Positions 50,459 through 58,718 of a stretch of DNA of 64,000 nucleotides are shown piece after piece. Position 1 is the first letter of the stretch. Every line of letters begins with the position of its first letter. The position numbers and the translations under genes are program-made. The notes under the pieces are model-generated. The model did not search any database. It was not told the DNA's origin and was given only the letters and a program-made list of their open reading frames with translations. The DNA is from Luteimicrobium sp049844995 (lineage in GTDB: Bacteria > Actinomycetota > Actinomycetes > Actinomycetales > Cellulomonadaceae), in the NCBI RefSeq assembly GCF_049844995.1, contig NZ_JBNCMC010000006.1, forward strand, positions 62,001-126,000, read 5' to 3'.

Positions 50459-51511
50459 GTGCCCGACGACGCGTGGAGGCACGACCTGCGAGCCCTCCTG
50501 GAGGAGCGGGGGGCCGGCTTGCGGGCGTCCGCGGCACGGCTGTGGCCCGACGCCGCCGACGCCGCCGACGCCCTCGCCCGCGCGCTCACCCGGGTGTTCA
50601 CCGGCTACCGCCCCGACCGCGCGATGGACGACGCGGTCCGCGACGCGCAGGCGGTCGTCGTCGTGGACGACGAGGCCCTGCTCGACGACCTCGAACGGGC
50701 CGTCACCGAGGAGCTGAAGCGGGGAGCACCGGATCCCGGGGCCGGGTCCGGCTCGGCGCCCGGACCCGATCCCGAGGCGGCGGTCCCGACGACGCTGCTG
50801 TCCGCCGTCGAGACGCGCGTCGCCGCCGCACGGCACGCCCGCGCGGGCCGGCACCGGGTCACGATGGCCGCGGCCGCCGTCGTCGGGCTGGCCCTCGCCG
50901 CGGGCGTCGCGTGGGGCGCCGGGTACGGGCCCGGCCACGGCTCGCCCACCTCGGCGGCGACGGCGCAGGGCGCGGGCTTCGCGGCCCCGCCCGCCTACCC
51001 CCGCGGGTCGTCGGTCGAGTGCGGGACCCGTCTCGACGTGCGTGACGCGCCGACGGGCGCCGTGACGCTCCGGCTCCGCGACACCACGCGCCGGATCGTC
51101 GCGACCGGCCGGTGGGCGGGCACCGTGACGGTCGACGCCGACGACGTCGTCACCGAGCACGTGGCCCTGGTCGGGTCCCCGCGGATCGTCGTCGTGGGCC
51201 CGCGCCACGAGCCGTTGGCGGCCGTCGGGGTCGGCGGCGTGCTGTGGTTCGACGTCGCGTCGGGCCGGTCCAGCGTGCGCGCCGTCGTCGTGTTCACCGG
51301 CTGCCTCGGGTCACGTCCGCTGGGACCCGGCACGTACGAGGTCGTCGCGGTGCAGGGCTACCAGGACCGCGCCGACTGGCCGTACGGGCCCGTCTTCACG
51401 GCGGTCAGCGCGCCCGTGACGGTCACCGTGACCGGGCGGGGCGCAGCGGCCACCGATCCGGCCGACCTCGAGGTGGCGGGCGCGGAGATGGGAGACTCGG
51501 GGGGTGCCTGA
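50459..51511 (+). CDS. Sigma-region-2-like membrane protein 4 (one ectodomain unit)
   Basis: 350 aa, the shortest of the four. Residues 6-50 (WRHDLRALLEERGAGLRASAARLWPDAADAADALARALTRVFTGY) match region 2.1-2.2 of the neighbouring sigma including the spacing to AEDLVQDAVVKVFSRL; AVVVVDDEALLDDLERAVTEELKR follows as in the other copies. A helix lies at about 134-155. Outside is one unit only: VECGTRL with FTGCLGSRPLGPGTYEVVAV. GTG 50459 is chosen because GGGAGG lies 5 nt before it; GTG 50453 would overlap the previous stop in a GTGA motif and is also possible. Its 3' end overlaps the M18 peptidase gene by 8 nt. Confidence 0.75.
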   Translation: MPDDAWRHDLRALLEERGAGLRASAARLWPDAADAADALARALTRVFTGYRPDRAMDDAVRDAQAVVVVDDEALLDDLERAVTEELKRGAPDPGAGSGSAPGPDPEAAVPTTLLSAVETRVAAARHARAGRHRVTMAAAAVVGLALAAGVAWGAGYGPGHGSPTSAATAQGAGFAAPPAYPRGSSVECGTRLDVRDAPTGAVTLRLRDTTRRIVATGRWAGTVTVDADDVVTEHVALVGSPRIVVVGPRHEPLAAVGVGGVLWFDVASGRSSVRAVVVFTGCLGSRPLGPGTYEVVAVQGYQDRADWPYGPVFTAVSAPVTVTVTGRGAAATDPADLEVAGAEMGDSGGA

Positions 51512-52892
51512 CAGCCTCGCCCCCACCGTCCTGAGCCCCGACGCGACCGCCCACCTCGACGACCTCGCCGCGTTCGTGGCCGCCGCCCCGTCGTCGTACC
51601 ACGCCGCCGAGGAGGTCGCCCGGCGCGCGGAGGCAGCCGGGTTCGAGCGCCTGTCCGAGGCGGACGCCTGGCCGGACCCGGCCACGGGCGGACGCTACGT
51701 CGTCGTACGCGACGGCGCCGCGATCGCCTGGACCGTGCCCGCGGGCGCGACGCCGACCACGCCCGTCACGGTGCTCGGCACCCACACCGACTCGCCCGGC
51801 TTCAAGCTCAAGCCCCGCCCGACGACCGGCGGACACGGCTGGCTGCAGGCCGGCGTCGAGGTGTACGGCGGACCGCTGCTCAACTCCTGGCTCGACCGCG
51901 AGCTCGAGCTGGCCGGCCGGATCGCGGTCCGGGGCGACGACGGCACGGTCACCGAGCACCTCGTCCGGACCGGCCCGATGCTGCGGATCCCCCAGCTCGC
52001 GATCCACCTCGACCGCGCCGTCAACGACGGCCTCGCGCTCGACAAGCAGCGCCACACCCAGCCGGTGTGGGGGCTCGCGACCACCGGGGTCCCCGGGGCC
52101 GAGCCCGACGCCGACGTGGTGGCGGCGCTCGCCGACGCCGCGGGCGTCGCGCCCGGTGCGGTCGACGGGTTCGACGTCGTCGTCGCCGACACGCAGCCGC
52201 CGCGGCGGTTCGGCGCGCGCGGCGCGCTGTTCGCGTCCGGGCGGCTCGACAACCTGCTCTCCACGCACGCCGCGCTCGCGGCGCTCCTCGCCTCCGCCGA
52301 CGGTGACGCTGCGTCCGCCGACGGTGACGCTGCGTCCGCCGACGGTGACGCGCCCCGGGTCCGGATGGTCGCGGCGTTCGACCACGAGGAGCTCGGGTCG
52401 GCGTCGCGGTCCGGCGCCGCGGGGCCGTTCCTCGCCGACGTCCTCGACCGCGTCTACGCGGGGCTCGGCGCGACCACGGAGGACCGGCACCGGGCGTTCG
52501 CGGCGTCGTGGTGCGTGTCGAGCGACGTCGGGCACGCGGTGCACCCGAACTACCCGGAGCGCCACGACCCGGCGAACCACCCCGTCGCGGGCGGCGGCCC
52601 GATCCTCAAGCTCAACGCCAACCAGCGGTACGCGTCCGACGCGACCGGCTCCGCGCTGTGGCAGTCCGCCTGCCGGGCCGCGGGCGTGCCGAGCCAGGCG
52701 TTCGTGTCGAACAACGCGGTGCCGTGCGGCTCCACGATCGGTCCCATCACCGCGACCCGGCTCGGCCTCCGCACCGTCGACGTCGGCGCCGCGATCCTGT
52801 CGATGCACTCGGCGCGCGAGCTGTGCGCGGCCGTCGACCCGTGGTACCTGAGCCGCGCGATGCGCGCGGCGCTCGACGTCACGCCTGCCTGA
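51504..52892 (+). CDS. M18-family aminopeptidase
   Basis: 462-aa di-zinc aminopeptidase of the aspartyl-aminopeptidase family, cytoplasmic. Motifs: VLGTHTDSPGFKLKPRP (first His/Asp), LLNSWLDRELELAGR, FASGRLDNLLSTHAAL (bridging Asp), VAAFDHEELGSASRSGA (Glu-Glu), WCVSSDVGHAVHPNYPERHDP and the last His in ILSMHSARELC. An ASADGDA repeat (residues about 261-283), encoded by a 21-bp tandem repeat, lengthens the loop before the EE motif. Such a loop insertion is not part of the family core. GTG 51504 overlaps the last codons of the fourth sigma-mimic gene. Functional linkage with that cluster is uncertain. Confidence 0.92.
   Translation: MPDSLAPTVLSPDATAHLDDLAAFVAAAPSSYHAAEEVARRAEAAGFERLSEADAWPDPATGGRYVVVRDGAAIAWTVPAGATPTTPVTVLGTHTDSPGFKLKPRPTTGGHGWLQAGVEVYGGPLLNSWLDRELELAGRIAVRGDDGTVTEHLVRTGPMLRIPQLAIHLDRAVNDGLALDKQRHTQPVWGLATTGVPGAEPDADVVAALADAAGVAPGAVDGFDVVVADTQPPRRFGARGALFASGRLDNLLSTHAALAALLASADGDAASADGDAASADGDAPRVRMVAAFDHEELGSASRSGAAGPFLADVLDRVYAGLGATTEDRHRAFAASWCVSSDVGHAVHPNYPERHDPANHPVAGGGPILKLNANQRYASDATGSALWQSACRAAGVPSQAFVSNNAVPCGSTIGPITATRLGLRTVDVGAAILSMHSARELCAAVDPWYLSRAMRAALDVTPA
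52296..52350 (+). repeat. 21-bp in-frame tandem repeat (three GCCGACGGTGACG cores)
   Basis: Cores at 52296-52308, 52317-52329 and 52338-52350, exact 21-bp period, encoding ASADGDA units. The same core with the same period occurs in the helicase gene at 57122-57155. Confidence 0.9.
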
Positions 52893-52921
52893 AACCTCTG
52901 GTCGGCGCGCGGGGTCGCGCG

Positions 52922-52927
52922 TAGCGT
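52922..52927 (+). promoter_or_regulatory. -10 element of the VOC gene
   Basis: TAGCGT, 7 nt before ATG 52935. The nearer ATG at 52931 is out of frame with the protein. Confidence 0.45.
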
Positions 52928-52934
52928 CGCATGG

Positions 52935-53648
52935 ATGGACGTCCGCCTCGTCGCCATCCAGCTCGACGCGCCCGACCCCGCCGTCCCGGCCACGTTCTGG
53001 GCCGGTCTGCTCGGGCGCGGGACCGTCGTCGAGCCGGCCGGCACGCTCCTGCCCGGCGACGGCACGCAGGTGGGCGTCCGGTTCGTGCGGAGCGCCGAGG
53101 CGAAGGTCGGGCAGAACCCCGTGCACCTGCACCTGACGAGCACGAGCCTCGCCGACCAGCGGGCGACCGTCACGCGGGCGCTCGAGCTCGGGGGCCGCCA
53201 CGTGGACGTCGGCCAGCTCCCCGAGGAGGGGCACGTGGTGCTCGGCGACCCCGACGGGAACGAGCTCTGCGTCATCGAGCCGAACGAGCCGTACCTCGCC
53301 GGCACCGGCTTCCTCGGCGAGGTCACGTGCCGTGGGACCCGCGACGTCGGGCTCTTCTGGAGCGAGGCGCTCGGCTGGCCGCTCGTGTGGGACCAGGACG
53401 AGGAGACTGCCGTCCAGTCGCCCGACGGCGGCACCAAGGTCTCGTGGGGCGGCGAGCCCGTCGACCCCGCCGCGCCGCCCCAGCGGCAGCGCCTGGAGCT
53501 GGCCGCGACCGGGGAGCTCCGCCCCGCCGTCGAGCGCCTCGTCGCGCTCGGGGCGACCGTCGTCGACGACCCGGCGACACCCGACCCGGCGGACGCCCTG
53601 ACCCTCGCCGACCCCGACGGGCAGGTGTTCCGGCTGCGCCGGACCTGA
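52935..53648 (+). CDS. VOC-superfamily (glyoxalase-like) protein, two domains
   Basis: 237 aa made of two vicinal-oxygen-chelate halves: residues 1-115 (VRLVAIQLDAPDPAVPATFWAGLLG, HLHLTS, DPDGNELCVIEPNEPYL) and 118-237 (VTCRGTRDVGLFWSEALGWPLVWDQDEETAVQSPDG, DPDGQVFRLRR). Each half carries the DPDGN/Q-type strand of actinobacterial glyoxalase-like domain proteins. Metal ligands are not all conserved, so a catalytic role is uncertain; binding or resistance functions are possible. Single gene with its own leaderless promoter. Confidence 0.85.
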   Translation: MDVRLVAIQLDAPDPAVPATFWAGLLGRGTVVEPAGTLLPGDGTQVGVRFVRSAEAKVGQNPVHLHLTSTSLADQRATVTRALELGGRHVDVGQLPEEGHVVLGDPDGNELCVIEPNEPYLAGTGFLGEVTCRGTRDVGLFWSEALGWPLVWDQDEETAVQSPDGGTKVSWGGEPVDPAAPPQRQRLELAATGELRPAVERLVALGATVVDDPATPDPADALTLADPDGQVFRLRRT

Positions 53649-53707
53649 CCGGTCGAGCCCGCCCGAGCGAGCCGCCGCGCCTCCGGGCGCGACCGCGGCG
53701 CCCGGTC

Positions 53708-53713
53708 TAGGGT
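53708..53713 (+). promoter_or_regulatory. -10 element of the amidohydrolase gene
   Basis: TAGGGT, 6 nt before ATG 53720; flanks CTAGGGTCGCGCC match the DUF2207 promoter. Confidence 0.5.
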
Positions 53714-53719
53714 CGCGCC

Positions 53720-54934
53720 ATGACCCTGGACCTCGAGGCCGTGTACACCGACCTCCACCGCCACCCCGAGCTCTCGTACGCGGAGCACCGCACCGCGGGC
53801 ATCGTTGCCGACCACCTGACCGCCCTCGGCCTCGAGGTGCGCACCGGCGTCGGGCGGACCGGCGTCGTGGGGGTCCTGGCGAACGGCGACGGGCCGACCG
53901 TCCTGCTCCGCGCCGACATGGACGCCCTCCCGGTCCAGGAGGAGACCGGCCTCCCGTACGCGAGCACCGCGCGCGGCACGGACCCCGACGGCAACGACGT
54001 CCCTGTGATGCACGCGTGCGGCCACGACGTCCACGTGACCTGCCTGCTCGGAGCGGTCGACGCCCTCGTCGCCGACCGCGCATCGTGGTCCGGGACGGTC
54101 GTCGCGGTGTTCCAGCCCGCCGAGGAGGTCGGCACCGGCGCCCAGGCGATGGTCGACGACGACCTGTTCGAGCACGCGCCCCGGCCCGACGTCGTCCTCG
54201 GCCAGCACGTCTCCCCGCTCCCCGCCGGCGTGATCGGAGTGCGCCCTGGGCCGTTCTTCGCGGGGGCCGACGCGGTGACGGTGCGGCTCTTCGGGCGCGG
54301 CGGCCACGGGTCGCGCCCCGAGACGACGGTCGACCCCGTCGTCCTCGCCGCGTCCGTGATCATGAGGCTGCAGACCGTCGTGTCGCGCGAGATCGCCGCC
54401 ACCGAGACGGCCGTCGTGACCGTCGGGACCGTGCACGCGGGCACCAAGGAGAACATCATCCCGGGCGAGGCGACGCTGGGCCTCAGCATGCGCAGCTACT
54501 CGGCGGCGACCCGCGAGCGGCTGCTGGGAAGCGTGCGGCGGATCGTCGCCGGCGAGGCAGCCGCGGCGGGCGCGCCCGCCGAGCCGACCGTGACGGTCGG
54601 CTACTCCTTCCCCGCGCTCGTGAACGACGCCTCCGCGACCGACCGGACCGCCGCGGCCTTCCGGGCGTCGTTCGGGGACCAGGGCGTGACGGACCCCGGC
54701 CTCGTCACCGGCAGCGAGGACGTCGGCACGCTCGCGACGGCGGCGGGCGTGCCGCTCGTCTTCTGGCTGCTCGGCAGCGAGGACCCGCAGAGGTTCGCCG
54801 CCGCCCTCGCGGCCGGCACGCTGGACAGCGAGATCCCGTCCAACCACTCGCCGCGGTTCGCGCCGCAGCTCCACCCGACGCTCGAGCACGGGGTCGAGGC
54901 GCTCGTCGTCGCGGCGCGGGAGTGGCTGGGGTGA
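53720..54934 (+). CDS. M20D-family amidohydrolase (amino-acid N-acyl hydrolase)
   Basis: 404 aa, IAA-amino-acid hydrolase/hippurate hydrolase type. DLHRHPELSYAEHRTAGIVADHL is the standard beginning. VLLRADMDALPVQEETGLPYAS and VMHACGHDVHVTCLLGAV carry the metal-binding Cys/His set, VFQPAEEVGTGAQAMVDD the catalytic Glu pair, and SNHSPRFAPQ the final His. A dimerisation domain (GRGGHGSRPETTVDPVVLAA) lies between. It cleaves N-acyl bonds of amino acids or dipeptides in the cytoplasm; the precise substrate is unknown. Single gene with a TAGGGT leaderless promoter. Confidence 0.92.
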   Translation: MTLDLEAVYTDLHRHPELSYAEHRTAGIVADHLTALGLEVRTGVGRTGVVGVLANGDGPTVLLRADMDALPVQEETGLPYASTARGTDPDGNDVPVMHACGHDVHVTCLLGAVDALVADRASWSGTVVAVFQPAEEVGTGAQAMVDDDLFEHAPRPDVVLGQHVSPLPAGVIGVRPGPFFAGADAVTVRLFGRGGHGSRPETTVDPVVLAASVIMRLQTVVSREIAATETAVVTVGTVHAGTKENIIPGEATLGLSMRSYSAATRERLLGSVRRIVAGEAAAAGAPAEPTVTVGYSFPALVNDASATDRTAAAFRASFGDQGVTDPGLVTGSEDVGTLATAAGVPLVFWLLGSEDPQRFAAALAAGTLDSEIPSNHSPRFAPQLHPTLEHGVEALVVAAREWLG

Positions 54935-55014
54935 CCGCGGCGGCGTAGTGCGAACCACTGACACAGCCCGTCGCTGGGGGCCGCTGTGGAGGTGGCCCGC
55001 GCTACCGGCTCGCG

Positions 55015-55020
55015 TAGGGT
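55015..55020 (+). promoter_or_regulatory. -10 element of the helicase gene
   Basis: TAGGGT, 7 nt before ATG 55028. Confidence 0.5.
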
Positions 55021-55027
55021 CGCACCC

Positions 55028-57700
55028 ATGCCCGACGGCGCCCCCAGCCCCCTGCTCGACGTGCTCCTCGGCGGGGGTCGCCGCGCCGAGTCGGTGCGTC
55101 ACGTCCAGGTGCTGCCCGCGCGCGAGGGCGTGCGCGCGGACTGGCCGTCGTGGGCCGACCCGCAGCTCGTCGCGGGGTACCGGGAGCTCTGCGTCGAGCG
55201 GCCGTGGGCGCACCAGGCCGTCGCCGCGGAGGCCCTGCACGCGCGCCGCCACGTGGCGCTGGCGACGTCGACCGGGTCGGGCAAGTCGCTCGCCTTCTGG
55301 CTCCCCGCGCTCACCTCCGTGCGGGAGGACGCGCTGGACCGCGCGGCGGCCTCGGTGCTCGAGGCGGGTCGGATCGAGACGGCCGCCCGCCGCGGGTCGG
55401 TGCTCTACATCTGCCCGACCAAGGCCCTCGCCGCCGACCAGCTCTCCGCCCTCGAGCGGGTCCTCGACGCGGCCGGGCGAGCGGGCGGCGGGGCCAAGGT
55501 CGACCTGCGCGTCGCGACGTGCGACGGCGACACCGGCTTCGAGGAGCGCCAGTGGGTGCGCGACCACGCCGACGTCGTCCTCACCAACCCCGACTTCCTG
55601 CACTTCGCGCTCCTTCCCGACCACAAGCGCTGGGCGCGGCTGCTGCGGAGCCTGCGCTACGTCGTCGTCGACGAGGGCCACGCCTACCGCGGGGTGTTCG
55701 GCGCGCACGTGGCGCTCGTCCTGCGGCGGCTGCGGCGGCTCGCGGCGTACTACTCGCGCGTGCCGGGCGCGGGCGGCTCCGGGCCGACGTTCGCCGTGGC
55801 GTCCGCGACCACCGCCGACCCCGCGGCGACCGCCGCCAGGCTGATCGGCGTCTCCCCCGAGGACGTGCTCACCGTCGACGACGACGCCAGCCCCGTCGGG
55901 CGCAAGACCTTCGTCCTGTGGGAGCCGCCCGAGCTGCCCGGCGCGAGCCCGCTCGAGGCCGCCGCGGCGCTACGGCACGCCGGCGACGCGGAACCGGACG
56001 GCGGCCGCGCGGCCGTGGACGCCGCGCTCGTCGAGTCGCTCGTCGTCGACCCGACGGCCCACGACGACCTCGGGCTGGTCGACGAGCCCGACGCGCCGGC
56101 CGTCGTCGGGGACGCGCCGGACCGCCCCCGCCGCTCCGCGACCGCGGAGGCCTCGCACCTGCTCGCCGACCTCGTCGCGTCCGGGGCGCGGACGCTCGCG
56201 TTCACCCGGTCCCGGCGCGGCGCCGAGTCCGTTGCGTCGGCCACGCAGGACCACCTGCGGCACGCCCTCGGGAGCGGGCCCGGGAGCGACGGCGAGGTGG
56301 CCGCGGCGTCCGTCGCCGCCTACCGCGGCGGGTTCCTCCCCGAGGAGCGACGCGAGCTCGAGGAGGCGCTGCGCACCGGGCTCGTGCGGGGGCTCGCTAC
56401 GACCAACGCGCTCGAGCTCGGCGTCGACGTGTCGGGCCTCGACGCGGTGCTCGTCGCCGGGTGGCCGGGGACGCGGATGTCGCTGTGGCAGCAGGCGGGG
56501 CGGGCGGGACGCGCCGGCGCCGAGGGGCTCGTCGCGTTCGTGGCCCGCGAGGACCCCCTCGACACCTACCTCGTGCACCACCCCGAGGCGATCTTCGACG
56601 CGCCCCTCGAGGCGACCGTCTTCGACCCGTCCAACCCGTACGTCCTCGCCCCGCACCTGTGCGCAGCCGCAGCCGAGCTGCCGCTGCGCGCCGACGAGCT
56701 CGACCTGTTCGGCGACCCCGCCCACCTGCGTGAGCTGCTCGACGTGCTCGTCGCGCGCGGGGCGCTGCGCCGTCGGACGTCGGGGTGGTACTGGACGCAC
56801 GCGCGATCCGCCGCCGCGATGGCGGACCTGCGCGGCTCCGGCGGCGCGCCCGTGCGCGTCGTCGAGGGGGAGACCGGGCGGCTGCTCGGGACCGTCGACG
56901 CCGCGTCCGCCGACGGGACCGTCCACCCCGGCGCCGTGTACGTGCACCAGGGCCGGACGTTCGTCGTGACCGCGCTCGAGGCGGGGCCGTCCGGCGAGCT
57001 CGAGGTCGCGATCGCGGAGCCGAGCACCGTGGACTACGGCACCTGGTCGCGCACGACGACGTCCATCCGCCTCGCCAGCGAACCGCTCCTCTCCCGCACC
57101 TGGCCGGGCGCGACGGCCTCTGCCGACGGTGACGTCGCGCTCGCCGACGGTGACGTGCGCTGGGGCTACGGACCGGTCGAGGTGACGAGCCAGGTCGTGA
57201 GCTTCCAGCGCCGCCACCTGCCGGACCTGCGGATCCTGTCGACCGAGGAGCTCGAGCTGCCCGAGCGCACGCTCGCGACGATGGCGGTGTGGTGGTCCGT
57301 CCCGACGTCGCTCCTGGAACGCGCGGGTCTGACCGGGGACGGCGCGCCGGGCGCGCTCCACGCCGCCGAGCATGCGTCGATCGGGTTGCTGCCGTTGCTC
57401 GCGACGTGCGACCGGTGGGACCTCGGCGGGGTGTCGACCGCGCTCCACGTCGACACCGAGCGGGCCACCGTGTTCGTCTACGACGGGCTCGCGGGCGGCG
57501 CCGGGTTCGCGGAGCGAGGGTTCCACCTGGGCGCCACCTGGCTGGGCGCCACGCGCGACGCGATCCGGTCGTGCCCGTGCGCCGACGGCTGCCCGGCGTG
57601 CGTGCAGTCGCCCAAGTGCGGGAACTACAACAACCCCCTCGACAAGCACGGCGCCCTCCGCCTGCTCGACGCCGTCCTCGCGCTCGCGCCCGACGCCTGA
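55028..57700 (+). CDS. DECH-box helicase with DUF1998 Cys cluster (MrfA/YprA-like)
   Basis: 890-aa superfamily-2 helicase of the conserved actinobacterial helicase/secretion neighbourhood. Walker A is ATSTGSGKSLAFWLPAL (Lys about 86), motif II reads VVVDEGHAYRG (Asp about 215), and motif III is VASATT. The C-terminal RecA lobe has RTLAFTRSRRGAESVA, ATNALELGVDVSGLDAVLVAGWPGT and QQAGRAGRAG. The C-terminal DUF1998 part ends with four Cys in CPCADGCPACVQSPKCGN (about 849-866), the metal site of MrfA-type DNA-repair helicases. An SADGDVALADGDV insertion is encoded by the 21-bp repeat. It converges with the Tad genes. ATG 55028 follows TAGGGT by 7 nt. Confidence 0.93.
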   Translation: MPDGAPSPLLDVLLGGGRRAESVRHVQVLPAREGVRADWPSWADPQLVAGYRELCVERPWAHQAVAAEALHARRHVALATSTGSGKSLAFWLPALTSVREDALDRAAASVLEAGRIETAARRGSVLYICPTKALAADQLSALERVLDAAGRAGGGAKVDLRVATCDGDTGFEERQWVRDHADVVLTNPDFLHFALLPDHKRWARLLRSLRYVVVDEGHAYRGVFGAHVALVLRRLRRLAAYYSRVPGAGGSGPTFAVASATTADPAATAARLIGVSPEDVLTVDDDASPVGRKTFVLWEPPELPGASPLEAAAALRHAGDAEPDGGRAAVDAALVESLVVDPTAHDDLGLVDEPDAPAVVGDAPDRPRRSATAEASHLLADLVASGARTLAFTRSRRGAESVASATQDHLRHALGSGPGSDGEVAAASVAAYRGGFLPEERRELEEALRTGLVRGLATTNALELGVDVSGLDAVLVAGWPGTRMSLWQQAGRAGRAGAEGLVAFVAREDPLDTYLVHHPEAIFDAPLEATVFDPSNPYVLAPHLCAAAAELPLRADELDLFGDPAHLRELLDVLVARGALRRRTSGWYWTHARSAAAMADLRGSGGAPVRVVEGETGRLLGTVDAASADGTVHPGAVYVHQGRTFVVTALEAGPSGELEVAIAEPSTVDYGTWSRTTTSIRLASEPLLSRTWPGATASADGDVALADGDVRWGYGPVEVTSQVVSFQRRHLPDLRILSTEELELPERTLATMAVWWSVPTSLLERAGLTGDGAPGALHAAEHASIGLLPLLATCDRWDLGGVSTALHVDTERATVFVYDGLAGGAGFAERGFHLGATWLGATRDAIRSCPCADGCPACVQSPKCGNYNNPLDKHGALRLLDAVLALAPDA
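57122..57155 (+). repeat. 21-bp in-frame tandem repeat (two GCCGACGGTGACG cores)
   Basis: Cores at 57122-57134 and 57143-57155, 21 bp apart, encoding ADGDVAL/ADGDVRW inside the C-terminal region of the helicase. Identical 13-mer and period to the M18 peptidase repeat. Confidence 0.9.
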
Positions 57701-57732
57701 CCGCCGCCGGCCGGTTCGCCGCCCGAGCGTCA

Positions 57733-57791
57733 TCGAACCGCCAGGATCCGCTGCCCCAAGGCCGATTCCGCAACTGATAGTGGCGGTTCGA
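57733..57791. terminator. 11-bp hairpin in the helicase/Tad convergent gap
   Basis: TCGAACCGCCA (57733-57743) is the exact complement of TGGCGGTTCGA (57781-57791) with a 37-nt loop. It is the only strong structure in the 238-bp convergent gap (57701-57938), which otherwise holds no gene I can support. It may act as a bidirectional terminator, but the loop is long. Confidence 0.45.
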
Positions 57792-57938
57792 CGGCCGCCG
57801 GACGATGGCGCCCTCAACGCCGCACCTCGCGGACCACCAGCCGGGGGCGCGTCGCCGCCGGCGTCGCGGCGGGCACACGTCCGGGATCACGGCGGCCCTG
57901 CGCCTCGAAGGCCTCGTCCACGCGGCGCGCAGCGCCGG

Positions 57939-58346
57939 TCACGAGTCCCGCGCGGACGCAGGGCCGGCACGGGCGGCCGCCGTCGCACGGGCCCCGGAAC
58001 CGACGAGCCGGGCGACCCCGGGAGCGTCGCGGTGGACGTCCACCCGGAGCACGCCGCCACCTTCGTCGACGCAGGCGTCGAGGACCCCGCCGTTGCGCCC
58101 GGCCACGTCCCGCGCGACGGCGCACGCGTCCTCGCCGTACCGCAGCGCTCCCGCACCCGCGAGCGCTGCGAGGTCGGCGGCGCCCTGGGCGTTCGCGTGG
58201 ACGGCCTGCGCCTGGCCGAGCCCCGCCAGCACGGTGCCCAGCATGACGACGACCGCCACGAGCCCGAGGACCAGAACCGTCCCGGACCCTCGCTCGGCGC
58301 CCGTCTGCTGCCCAGCGCGTGCTCGGCGAGGATCGTGGCCGGTCAC
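57939..58346 (-). CDS. TadE/TadG-like protein (helicase/secretion neighbourhood type)
   Basis: 135 aa. Basic N-terminus and GSGTVLVLGLVAVVVMLGTVLAGLGQAQAVHANAQGAADLAALAGAGAL: a single pilin-like helix followed by the QAADLAALA-type motif of Flp-pilus TadG/Rv3654c-like proteins. A short periplasmic part has two Cys (EDACAVARD, LDACVDEG) that could form a disulfide. Its ATG overlaps the stop of tadE (58343-58346). It probably acts as a minor pseudopilin or assembly factor outside the membrane. Confidence 0.85.
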   Translation of the reverse strand: MTGHDPRRARAGQQTGAERGSGTVLVLGLVAVVVMLGTVLAGLGQAQAVHANAQGAADLAALAGAGALRYGEDACAVARDVAGRNGGVLDACVDEGGGVLRVDVHRDAPGVARLVGSGARATAAARAGPASARDS

Positions 58347-58708
58347 GGCTCGAGCCTGGCGACGGCGTGCCCGCCGGCCCGCAGGGGGCCAGACCCGAGC
58401 GGTCCGAGCCGCCCGACGACGGGCACCTGGACGTCGGCGGTGACCCAGTCGCCGTCGTGCGCGACCCGGACCGAGGTGCCGGCCCCGCCCACGCGGACGG
58501 CGGCGGCGCGTTGCGCGGCGTCGTCCTCACCGAGGGCGGCGCTCCGGGCGGCGGCGGACGCGGCGTCCACCGCGCGCAGCCGCGCGACGGACGCCGCGCC
58601 GACCGTGAGGACGAGCGCCAGCACGACGACCACCGCGGGCAGCGCCACGGCGAGCTCGGCGGTCACGCTGCCCCGCTCGCGCCCGGGCCTGTCCGCTCGT
58701 CCCGTCAT
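58343..58708 (-). CDS. TadE-family minor pilin
   Basis: 121 aa with ERGSVTAELAVALPAVVVVLALVLTVGAASVARLRAVDAASAAARSAALG. The G-S-x-TAELA segment with Glu at the TadE processing-site position (GSVTAE) and the following hydrophobic helix are diagnostic. The C-terminal domain is small. Part of the minus-strand Tad series, 10 nt downstream of the DUF4244 pilin gene and overlapping the TadE-like gene after it. Confidence 0.88.
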   Translation of the reverse strand: MTGRADRPGRERGSVTAELAVALPAVVVVLALVLTVGAASVARLRAVDAASAAARSAALGEDDAAQRAAAVRVGGAGTSVRVAHDGDWVTADVQVPVVGRLGPLGSGPLRAGGHAVARLEP

Positions 58709-58718
58709 CGTGGCCGCC

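Noticed and set aside
57733..57791. Small RNA gene in the helicase/Tad gap
   Set aside because: Only one 11-bp stem with a 37-nt loop is visible and no promoter; a terminator role is simpler.
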